Assembly (NCBI RefSeq): GCF_020089865.1
Contig: NZ_JAIRBM010000005.1
Span: 269,523 to 333,522, forward strand
Reading direction: 5' to 3'
DNA: 64,000 nucleotides
DNA from: Microvirga puerhi
GTDB taxonomy: Bacteria; Pseudomonadota; Alphaproteobacteria; Rhizobiales; Beijerinckiaceae
Below the pieces are notes generated by a model that searched no databases, was not told where the DNA came from, and was given only the letters and a program-made list of their open reading frames with translations. A program made the translations under genes and the position numbers. Each line of letters starts with the position of its first letter. Positions within the stretch are counted from its first letter, which is position 1. Positions 46,582 to 54,996 of this stretch are shown piece after piece.

Positions 46582-46686
46582 GCCGAAAAAATTTCGCATC
46601 CGATGCGGCACAGATGGCTGGACATGCGCGCCGGCTCTGACTATACAACCGGCCTCCGACGCAAACGGGCGCTGCCCGCGACGGAC

Positions 46687-46762
46687 GCCCAGGTAGCTCA
46701 GTTGGTAGAGCATGCGACTGAAAATCGCAGTGTCGGTGGTTCGATTCCGCCCCTGGGCACCA
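46687..46762 (+). tRNA. tRNA-Phe (anticodon GAA)
   Basis: A full cloverleaf: acceptor GCCCAGG/CCTGGGC, D arm GCTC..GAGC, anticodon stem TGCGA/TCGCA with loop CTGAAAA (anticodon GAA), T arm GGTGG TTCGATT CCGCC, discriminator A and an encoded CCA. A T6 run follows and may serve termination. Confidence 0.96.
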
Positions 46763-47120
46763 CTCTTTTTTCAGGTCCTGGTATGGAAGGACTTGAGACG
46801 ATAGATCCCTACATGTCCGACGCTGATGACACACAGTGGAGGCTTTTGATCCCCCGCTGCTCTCAGGCTTGATATTTGCCAACGGCCCAGAACCAGCGGC
46901 AAGACCGCCGGGAGGCAGCCAGCCTTGCTGAGGAATAAACTTTATCGGAACAAGCTTCGCGCCCGAGTTGCTTGGCGGCGATGCGCCCGCCAAATTTCAC
47001 TCCAAAGGCCCCCTGGATGCTTCGGACGCAAACGGAAGACGCTATAGCGCCTTCCATTCGCATTCTTCGCCACTGCCAGGAACGGCCGGAATGTCGGCGA
47101 CAGGAGAGGCCGCAACGGCC
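46763..47120. other. Intergenic region without recognisable gene
   Basis: Between tRNA-Phe and the chemoreceptor's original stop codon I see only short chance frames with no domain, no ribosome-binding site and odd residue composition. A T-rich tract right after the tRNA (46764-46772) may be its terminator. Confidence 0.6.
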
Positions 47121-48791
47121 CTATGCGGCACGGATGCTTTGGAGGAAGTTCTCGATTTCATTGTTGAGAGTGGATGAATTGCGGGCCAGTTCTCCCGCCG
47201 CCGAGAGAACCTGGGAGGCCGCAGATCCCGAATGCGTCGCAGCGTCTTGCACCTGAACGATATTCTCGGTGACGGCCTGGGTGCCTTGCGCCGCCTGATT
47301 GACATTGCGGGCAATCTCCTGCGTCGCAGCCTGTTATTCCTCGACGGCGGCGGCAACGCTCATCGCGATATGGTGCACTTCCTCGATGGTGAAACCAATC
47401 TCCTTGATTGCTTCAACCGTCTCGTTGGTCGCGTCCTGAATCTGAGTGATCTGTGCCGAGATTTCTTCGGTCGCCTTTGAGGTCTGGTTCGCGAGTTCCT
47501 TCACCTCGGACGCCACGACAGCGAACCCTTTGCCCGCCTCGCCAGCTCTTGCCGCCTCGATCGTCGCGTTCAGTGCCAAAAGGTTCGTCTGGCTGGCAAT
47601 CGTGTTGATGAGCGCAATGACATCCCCGATCTTTTGAGCCCCCGCGGCCAAGGTTGCTACACGGCTGTTCGTTTTGCGCGCGCTCTCGACGGCTTTCGCT
47701 GCCGCAGTCGAGGTTTGAGCGACCTGCGATCCGATTTCGCTCGACGATGCAGCCAATTCTTCCGTTGCCACGGAAACGGCCTGTACGTTTGCCAAAGTGT
47801 CTTCCGCGGCTGCGGCCACCGAGTTCGACTGCTGGTTTGTTTGCTCGGCTGTGGCAGCCATCGAGCGCGCTGTCGCCTCCATCTGCTGGGCCGCCACGGA
47901 GAGGTGTTGAACCAAACCGCCGACACTGGCCTCGAAACGCTGTGCAAGAGCGGTCATGTCGGCCCTCCGGCGTTCCGTCATCTGGCCCTCGGTATCGGCT
48001 TGTGCCTGCCGAAGCTGTTCGGCATCCTGCATCGCACGGGCGAACACCTGGGTTGCCCTCCAGATGTCTCCGATCTCGTCCCTGCTCTGGCTGATCTGCG
48101 GCAGTCTGTAGTCACCGGAGGCCAGTCTCTGGATCGCGCCTGTCACGCCAAGAAGAGGGCGTGCGATCTGCCGATGGCCAACGAGCCATCCGATAAGAAT
48201 GGCGATCAGAGTGCCTCCGAGCGCAAGTGCGGAGAGAAGCATCAAGCGTTGGCTGTAGAGTGCATCCGCACCCTTCTGAACAGCTTCGGACTGCGCGGTG
48301 CCTCGCTTGGTCAAAGCATCGATGCTGGCTTGAAAGGCTTTCCTGTTTGCCCTGTTGGCTTCATTGTTGCCTTGCGCATTGGCCGCTTCCGGCGAGACTT
48401 CCGCGCCAAGGCGGACCGTCTCGCTCCTGAATGTCTTGAACGCTGCCGCGTCGCGCAGAACGGCGTCAAAAAGCTTTCGGTCTTCGCTCGGGACGAGCGG
48501 CTCCCACTTTTTTAGAAGTGCATCGATATCATTGAGCGTGGATAGAAGCCCATCGCCAAACTTCTGCGCCTCTTTCGTATCTCCGGACGCGTAGATCCCA
48601 CGGGCTTCCATAACCACATGAGTTACCATCCGGTTGAGACGTTCGCTATAAAGAGCACGGGTCGCCGCGGCGTCTACATCGTGAACAGCTTCTTTGTATG
48701 TTCGCAATGTGCTGATGCCGACGCCGGCAATGATGATGGCAACTGCACTCAGTGCTCCCACAAGTGCAAAGATCTTTGTTCTTATCTTCAT
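47121..48791 (-). pseudogene. Methyl-accepting chemotaxis protein interrupted by one in-frame stop
   Basis: From ATG 48791 (GGGGGAT site upstream) the frame encodes 485 residues: a first helix (about 8-28), a periplasmic or cytoplasmic helical sensor, a second helix (about 180-205), a HAMP region ([18 protein letters not shown]) and the signalling helices with the tip [23 protein letters not shown] split by me as [17 protein letters not shown]. It then stops at TAA (47334-47336) right after AAVEE, where the family has Gln. Reading on in the same frame gives about 70 more receptor-like residues (QAATQEIARNVNQAA ...) to TAG at 47121. One CAA-to-TAA change explains it. The truncated product may still be made. 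Confidence 0.85.
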
Positions 48792-49482
48792 TATGTCATC
48801 CCCCTGGACCATTTTTCTGTGGCCTTGAGATCAAGAGAGAGGATTGCGGTTACGAAGCGGTTAAAGGAAGAAGTTTGCTTGTCGGATGTTCTTCAATGCG
48901 GTGAGTGTTCCAGCTTTCTTTTGAAACCTGCGCTGTTTTTTTGTAACAAAGTACGGGCAATAACTTGCCTTGGAGAATCCTGGCCGGAGGCTTTTACGTC
49001 GGCGGGATCTGTGATCATTACGTGGCACTAGAGGCTCAATGTCCTGTGCCGACGGTTTTTCAGTGATGATTACAATCTGAGATCAGCGATAATCGCATTC
49101 GCGGAGAGGTTGCCGTCCCGGGCACCTTTAACGACAGCATAAGCTCCATATCGCAGGAACCTTTTGCGATGCGGGTGTTCACTGCGCCCTTTAGAATTGC
49201 CCTGGTAGTTCCAGGTGCAAACAACGGCCAAGGACTTTGCCGGGCAGGACGCGAAACGGACGGATATGCAGGCCCGAACAGGACAGAGGGGCCTTGATCG
49301 TGGTGATTATTCCCTAAGGGAATGGCAGGATCCGGCCAGATCTGTGCCGTTCGTCGATGATGCTATGTCCGCGGCCGCTGATGGGGCGAGCTGACCGAGG
49401 CAGCCTCGACGTGACTTGATTTGTCGATCTCTCCTGGTCAACAACGGCAGAGATCCGCCACGGTGTGGGAAGTTCTCGGGCT
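48792..49482. other. Intergenic region without recognisable gene
   Basis: About 690 bp separating the chemoreceptor from the broken membrane-protein gene. Frames on both strands are short or lack any domain and hydrophobic or codon-bias signature. The chemoreceptor promoter should lie at the left edge, but I cannot place it. No repeat or RNA gene seen. Confidence 0.55.
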
Positions 49483-50448
49483 ATGCTTGTTTTCGTGTAT
49501 GGGGCGGAAACCCTCTTGCTAGCGTTTGGGTTAGGGGTGGCAGCTCTCGCCGGACCTAAGGTTCTGCCGCTCCCTCGCGGGGGCGGTTTGCTTTCGGCGT
49601 TGCGGCGGCCCCGTTTGCCCTTGCGTCCGTCATCCTCTTGACCACGATCGCCTTGGCCGGGGGCACCCGCTGGACTCCTCGCCTCTGCCCGCGTCCTGCT
49701 CGGCCTCGTGCTCTGCGCTGCTTCTCTCGACATGCGACTGCCCCGATCAAGTCCCAGGCGTGGAATCGACACGATGCTGCCATTCTGGTCCGGCGCGTGA
49801 GGGATCGCCAGAGGCTCTCCGTGATCGAATGGCGCCCGATCGTCGTGGGCACATGGTTTGTCGTAAATTGCCTGTTTCTCTTGGGTGCCTTCGACGTCGG
49901 TGGGATGCAGCTCGGAGCATGGACGGTGCTGAATTCTCGCTACGCCATGCAATGGCATCTCTTAGCGGGATTTGTCGCAGCATGGGGGATCGCAGCCGTT
50001 CTCACCAGTCTCGGGACACGGAAATACGTGCTGGGAGAATCGTTGAGTGCGCCAGCAATCGCTTCCCTCGCGGCAGTCACAGCCATTCTCGTCATGCAAG
50101 TGTGGCCGTATTTCCCGACGCCGGTTTATCTTACCCTCACTGAAAAGCTGAACGGCCTAGTGCGGTCGCTTCCGCCGTCCTGCCGGATCCTTTCCGATGA
50201 TACCGGCCTCAACTTCTATTCTGAACGCCCGGTCGTCCAACTATAGCAAGGCGATGCGCGACCTGCTCCAGGCAAAGGACACGGCAGCGCTCGATGCTCT
50301 CCTCAAAGAGCGAAATCTGTGTGCCGTCGTGCTTTATCAGGGTCTTTACATAGACACCACTGGGCCGCAGATGCCGATGACACAACTTCTTAGCAGCAGG
50401 GCGTTCAAGATGCATGACGCTTTGCCATGGCGAATTTACCTCCGCTAG
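49483..50448 (+). pseudogene. Degenerate polytopic membrane protein gene (frameshifted)
   Basis: Hydrophobic segments that look like membrane helices continue across alternating frames: TLLLAFGLGVAALAG (from ATG 49483), FAFGVAAAPFALASVILL (near 49595), ARVLLGLVLCAASL (near 49690), then a longer open part at 49812-50246 with GTWFVVNCLFLLGAF and WHLLAGFVAAWGIAAVL. The frame breaks at about 50240 after ERPVVQL and continues in another frame as YSKAMRDLLQAKDTAALDAL to 50448. The pattern resembles the end of a PMT/GT39-type glycosyltransferase or similar polytopic protein; the family is uncertain. Confidence 0.6.
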
Positions 50449-50628
50449 AGATCTTTGACGGCGCCATGGCGGTCGCTTCCACTCTGTTCGGCGTCGGTCC
50501 GTATGATGCCATCATCATTGTTGCACTTTATCTTTTGTCCTTACGGAGCCTGTCTATACGAATAGTTTCCTGATGCCGGCGCTTGCACTAGGAGGTTGCA
50601 ACAGCATCACCTTCTTCGCTCTCCGGTA

Positions 50629-52416
50629 ATGAGCCGTTTCAGGACACCTTCCCTTTCTGCCAGCGCAATCCTGCAAGTCGCGCCGCAAGATCTGCCGCAG
50701 GCCACTCTCCAGGGTGGCGCTGCGGACGATACGCTTTTGCTGCTCGACGGCGGGAGCTTCGACCTGAGGCTTGCCGCGGTCTTCGACGGCATCGAGACGG
50801 TGCAGGGGTCGGTGGCCCACGACACGATCATTCTCGATGAGGCGCGCTTTGGCGGCATTCTTGCCTTCGATGGCGGTGCCGCTGCGGCAACCCATTGGGA
50901 CGAGATCGTCCTTTACGGCGCTGCCTTCGATTTCACCGGTCGGAGCCTGACCGGCATCGACCGTGTCTCGCTTCAGACGGACGATGCGGTCCTGACGATG
51001 GCGGATCACGACAGTGCGCTTCTCGCCTCCGGCATCGTCAGCCAGAACGATACGCTGATCGCCGCGAGCGTCACCTTCACGGCGGCGGAGCTGGCACGGC
51101 TGCACCGGCAGGGCATCGATACCATTGTCGATGCGGCAGGCACGCATGTGAACACGGCGCCTGTCATCCGGGCGCTGTCGGGCGATCGGGTCGACACGCA
51201 GGCCGCCAAGACGGTCTTCATTGATGCCGGGTGCGATGCCGTCGTTTCCGACGATGACGGGACTTATGCGCTTCTGACCGTGACGGCGCCGCAGGGGCTC
51301 GATGCGCCGGGCCATCTCGGCATCGACACGACGGGAGTAATCGCCCTTTCCGCAGGCTATGCGGCGGGCAGCATCGTCATGGTCGGCGGGATTGAGGTCG
51401 GCATGCTATGGGAGGCGGGCGATGCCAGCCTCAGCATCGCCTTCAACGACGTCAACGCCACCTCGGCCCGGGTCCAGGAGCTGATCCGGGCGGTGACCTT
51501 CACCAGCGCCGCCGTGCCGCCGCAGGTGAGCACCGAGCAGCCGGTAACGGTGACGCTCACCGACGAGGGCGGCCGCCGCTCGTCCGCACATCTCACCCTG
51601 GTGCAGGATGTCCCCACCATCCCGCCGCATCTCGTGCTCAGCCATGCAAGCGTGCCGGAACTCTCAGGCGCCGGAACGCTGGTGGGACTGCTCACGGCGG
51701 AGGTGCTGGGCAAGGGTGACAGCTTCACCTACACGCTGCTCGACGATGCGGATCACCGCTTCATGCTGCAAGGCGACCGTCTGCTGGTCGCCAGCAACGC
51801 CCGGCTCGATTATGAGGCGAAGACATCCCACCGGGTGGTGGTGCGTGCGACGGCTGCGGACGGCAGTCATCTCGACCAGGCCTTCACCATTACGGTCGAG
51901 GATGTGAAGGATGAGGTCGTCTACGGCACGGTGCGCAACGACGGCACGCGCTCGGTCATCGGCACGGACAGCAACGACACCCTGATCGGCGGCAGCGGCC
52001 GGGATACGCTCTCCGGCGGGCTCGGCAACGACATGCTCATCGGGCGCCTTGGCAAAGACGTGCTGATCGGTGGGGAGGGACGGGATCTGTTCGTGTTCGA
52101 CACCAAGCTGAACCCGCGCAGCAACGTGGATAAGATCGTCGATTTCTCGGTCCGCGACGACACCGTCGCGCTCGACAACGGGATCTTCAAGGCACTTGGC
52201 ACGAGGGGCACTTTGAGCAGGCCCGCGAAGCTGAACCCAAAGATGTTCTGGAAGGGCGCCAAGGCGCACGATGCCGACGATCGCGTCATCTATAATCCGA
52301 AGACCGGAGCGCTGTCCTATGATGCAGACGGAACCGGGACGATGGCAGCCGTGAAGATCGCCGTGCTGGCGAAGGGGCTGAAGGCCATGTCGTACAAAGA
52401 TTTTTTCGTGATCTAG
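50629..52416 (+). CDS. RTX/cadherin-like exoprotein
   Basis: A 595-residue protein without a Sec signal. Residues about 1-185 form an unrecognised beta region. About 190-350 resembles Calx-beta or cadherin-type adhesin domains (VSDDDGTYALLTVTAPQG, VQELIRAVTFTSA). A cadherin-like domain at about 355-440 is followed by RTX repeats (DTLIGGSGRDTLSGGLGND, about 450-490). The C-terminal module (DLFVFDTKLNP ... KAHDADDRVIYNPKTGALSYDADG ... KDFFVI) matches the protein at 5093-6814 and should direct type I secretion. First gene of a four-gene cluster; the next starts 9 bp later. Confidence 0.85.
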   Translation: MSRFRTPSLSASAILQVAPQDLPQATLQGGAADDTLLLLDGGSFDLRLAAVFDGIETVQGSVAHDTIILDEARFGGILAFDGGAAAATHWDEIVLYGAAFDFTGRSLTGIDRVSLQTDDAVLTMADHDSALLASGIVSQNDTLIAASVTFTAAELARLHRQGIDTIVDAAGTHVNTAPVIRALSGDRVDTQAAKTVFIDAGCDAVVSDDDGTYALLTVTAPQGLDAPGHLGIDTTGVIALSAGYAAGSIVMVGGIEVGMLWEAGDASLSIAFNDVNATSARVQELIRAVTFTSAAVPPQVSTEQPVTVTLTDEGGRRSSAHLTLVQDVPTIPPHLVLSHASVPELSGAGTLVGLLTAEVLGKGDSFTYTLLDDADHRFMLQGDRLLVASNARLDYEAKTSHRVVVRATAADGSHLDQAFTITVEDVKDEVVYGTVRNDGTRSVIGTDSNDTLIGGSGRDTLSGGLGNDMLIGRLGKDVLIGGEGRDLFVFDTKLNPRSNVDKIVDFSVRDDTVALDNGIFKALGTRGTLSRPAKLNPKMFWKGAKAHDADDRVIYNPKTGALSYDADGTGTMAAVKIAVLAKGLKAMSYKDFFVI

Positions 52417-52425
52417 CGTGCACCC

Positions 52426-53655
52426 ATGACAGCAAAGTTCATCCGCGCTCTGCGCAACGACTGGAAATACATCAACGATTGGCGCGGCTTCGCGAACTCA
52501 TCGGATGGCGAAGGTGTCGTCATCACCTACAATTTCATGACCAAGGTTCCCGACGAACCGCGCGTCGATCCGCTGCCGGAGATCAATACAAGCTTCTCCC
52601 GATACAGCACCGTCGAACAGACGGTGGTGCGGGCGGCGCTGAAGATCTGGTCGGCCTATGCCAACGTCAAGTTTGTCAAGGTCGACACCCAGGATGCCGG
52701 CATCATGTTCGGTCAGCACCGGATGTATGATCCTGTCGAGGGATTTGCGGGGACGCTGCTCTTCGACCCGGCCAAGCAAGCCATGCGCCCGACCGATGTC
52801 TGGCTGAAATCGAAGGGTTTCACGGACGGGTTCCTCACGACCCATCGCGGCCTCGAAGTGGCGCTTCACGAGATCGGTCATGCGCTCGGGCTCAAGCACC
52901 CCTTCGCCGGGAAGGCGCGGCTTACCGGCGACGACCGAGATTCCTCGATCATGTCTCAGGACTACAGCGGGCCGTACAACAAGCCCGGAATCTATGATAT
53001 CGCAGCGCTCCAGTCGATCTACGGGCCCGCGCACAAGCGGATGGGCGCAAACACCTACAAGATCGGCAGTGACAAGCTGATCTGGGATGGCGGCGGCATC
53101 GACACCGTTTCGGCCGCATCCGCCAAGGCGAAGACCTACATCGACATGAATGACGGCTCCTGGAGCTGGGTCGGCAAGAAGGCAAAGTCTCTGCTCGATG
53201 ACGGGCAGAGCTGGACCGGACACTTCACGCAGATCGAGAAGGCGATCGGATCCCGCTACGACGATAAAATTGTCGGCAACGAACTCGACAACATTATCCA
53301 GGGCGGCAAGGGCAACGACACCATCACCGGAGGCGGCGGGGCTGACAGGCTCTTTGGTGGCGCAGGCAAGGACACCTTCGTGCTCAAGAGCTATGCCGAC
53401 ATGGGCACGCTCGAACATCATGATGAGATTATGGATCTCCAGCCCGGAGACAAGATCGATCTGCGCGCCCTTCATACAGCTTTTCGGGGCAGCGGCGAGT
53501 CCGATGCGATCCTCACCCCCGGAACAGGCGGCCAGTTTTATTTCAACAGTGTGAGTCAGGAACTCAGGTTTGATGCCGATGGGAACGGAGTGATCGACGC
53601 TGCCGTCGCGGTTCATGCCAATACGATTAACCAAGCGATCTTGATCATATTCTGA
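52426..53655 (+). CDS. Serralysin-type M10 metalloprotease with RTX repeats
   Basis: A 409-residue secreted zinc protease. The active-site motif HEIGHALGLKHP (about residues 148-159) and the Met-turn SIMSQDYSG (about 178) define peptidase family M10B. The C-terminal third has DDKIVGNELDNIIQGGKGNDTITGGGGADRLFGGAGKD-type RTX repeats (GGKGND, GGAGKD) and a hydrophobic end (NQAILIIF) like type I secretion signals. No Sec signal. It is embedded between RTX genes (gaps 9 and 13 bp), so it may process the neighbouring exoproteins or attack external proteins; that role is inference. Confidence 0.92.
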   Translation: MTAKFIRALRNDWKYINDWRGFANSSDGEGVVITYNFMTKVPDEPRVDPLPEINTSFSRYSTVEQTVVRAALKIWSAYANVKFVKVDTQDAGIMFGQHRMYDPVEGFAGTLLFDPAKQAMRPTDVWLKSKGFTDGFLTTHRGLEVALHEIGHALGLKHPFAGKARLTGDDRDSSIMSQDYSGPYNKPGIYDIAALQSIYGPAHKRMGANTYKIGSDKLIWDGGGIDTVSAASAKAKTYIDMNDGSWSWVGKKAKSLLDDGQSWTGHFTQIEKAIGSRYDDKIVGNELDNIIQGGKGNDTITGGGGADRLFGGAGKDTFVLKSYADMGTLEHHDEIMDLQPGDKIDLRALHTAFRGSGESDAILTPGTGGQFYFNSVSQELRFDADGNGVIDAAVAVHANTINQAILIIF

Positions 53656-53668
53656 AAGAGGCAAGGCG

Positions 53669-54964
53669 ATGACACGACTTAAGTGGCTGGGAGTCCTCAC
53701 GTTGGCGCTGATGGCGCAAGGTTTGTCGTTAGTCGGAAACGCCCAAACGCGCGTCGAAGAGTATTTCAAAGTGTTCCCAAGTGAACGGGCTCCAGATGGT
53801 GGAAAGCCTGCGCTCTTCTTGCGACGTGATCCCATCACGGCAATTGCCATCGGCTTTGAACACGGTCAGCTTGCACGGATGGCAACCATCGTCACGATCT
53901 TCGCAAAAGCTAGTTCGTTGCCGCTGACGTTCTCGGATAAAGGGGCAAACTTGATCCTGATCAGGGCTCCAGACACGCACCGCGGGACAAAGCTAAATCC
54001 CGAAGCCCTCCGGCAATCCGGTATTGGACTAAATGTCATTGCCACAATGAACGAGGATGGTGTCTGGGGTTCTGGATGCGGAATTTATAACTTCCGGAAC
54101 AAGTACGGCAGCATCTCAGCCTCGATTGGGGTCGTCGACGCAGCATTGTCCGAAGATGAGCAGCGTGTCTGTAGTTCATTCATTATCGCGGCAGCGTTTG
54201 GCTTTGGTTTAGGGCTTAATGACGGCACATCTCTACCGCGCGAAGTGAACGTGTACAGAAATGCCTACATTGTTAGGGTCGTCTCACTTTGCAAGGATAT
54301 TTACGCGCAGCAATCAAATGAACAGTACAAGAAATGTATCGAAGGCGAAGTCAGTAAATTCTTGCAGCTCGACATAAAGGCTTTGATGCATACGAATGCA
54401 AATAGCGCGGGTGAGGACGTCATTTTCGCGAGGACGGCACCGATCGTGCTTGGCTACGGTGGATTTGATCAGACTGGCATCGGCGTCATTGAAGAAACCG
54501 TCGCTTTATACGCCGAGGCAAGCTCTCTGCCGGTGTCGGTCTCGGACAAGAACGTGAATCTGGCGATATTGAAAGCAGAAAATATTAGCGATGGTGATGC
54601 CCTACGCACAGAATCCCTAGCAAAGTACAGCTTGTCTGACGAGATGATCCGGGAATTGGTCCAATTGCCAGGATGGTCTCGCGGTTGTGGTGTGTATGCC
54701 TTTAGAGGAAAGGACGGGCGGGTATCGACCTCAGTCGGGATCGTTGACAAGAGCCTCTCTCGCCAAGACGAACGCGACTGCCTCAATTTTATCATCTCGA
54801 TGTCTTTCGGGGTCGAAGTACACAGCAAAGAGCTAGCAAGAGACGATGCGTTTACATATGCGATCGCGTATTTATTGAGTATCGTTCCGATATGTGAACG
54901 TGAAAATCGCGACGCGAAAAGTGCACTTAAGTGCATTGGCGAACGATACGAACGCTTGAACTAA
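53669..54964 (+). CDS. Secreted protein of two tandem ~190-residue repeats, function unknown
   Basis: A 431-residue protein with a Sec signal peptide (about residues 1-26, cleavage near VGNAQ). It contains two related halves: KASSLPLTFSDKGANLIL with EASSLPVSVSDKNVNLAI, GSGCGIYNFRNKYGSISASIG with SRGCGVYAFRGKDGRVSTSVG (compared in pieces), and RVCSSFIIAAAFGFG with RDCLNFIISMSFGVE. Each half ends with a C...C pair (SLCKDIY..KKCIEG and PICERE..LKCIGE). The cysteines suggest disulfides in the periplasm. A distant relation to DUF2927 is possible. Unlike its neighbours it uses Sec export. Its codons are A/T-richer than the average here. Confidence 0.7.
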   Translation: MTRLKWLGVLTLALMAQGLSLVGNAQTRVEEYFKVFPSERAPDGGKPALFLRRDPITAIAIGFEHGQLARMATIVTIFAKASSLPLTFSDKGANLILIRAPDTHRGTKLNPEALRQSGIGLNVIATMNEDGVWGSGCGIYNFRNKYGSISASIGVVDAALSEDEQRVCSSFIIAAAFGFGLGLNDGTSLPREVNVYRNAYIVRVVSLCKDIYAQQSNEQYKKCIEGEVSKFLQLDIKALMHTNANSAGEDVIFARTAPIVLGYGGFDQTGIGVIEETVALYAEASSLPVSVSDKNVNLAILKAENISDGDALRTESLAKYSLSDEMIRELVQLPGWSRGCGVYAFRGKDGRVSTSVGIVDKSLSRQDERDCLNFIISMSFGVEVHSKELARDDAFTYAIAYLLSIVPICERENRDAKSALKCIGERYERLN

Positions 54965-54996
54965 TATCCCTTAAAATTTGAAGTCGAGAACACAGT

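Noticed and set aside
46603..46872. 89-residue plus-strand open frame
   Set aside because: It contains the complete tRNA-Phe gene, so it is not coding.
46863..47063. 66-residue minus-strand frame in the gap after tRNA-Phe
   Set aside because: No ribosome-binding site, no domain, and composition unlike the real genes.
49314..49958. 214-residue minus-strand open frame over the broken membrane gene
   Set aside because: Arg/Pro/Ser-rich and without a domain or ribosome-binding site; hydrophobic helix strings are on the plus strand.
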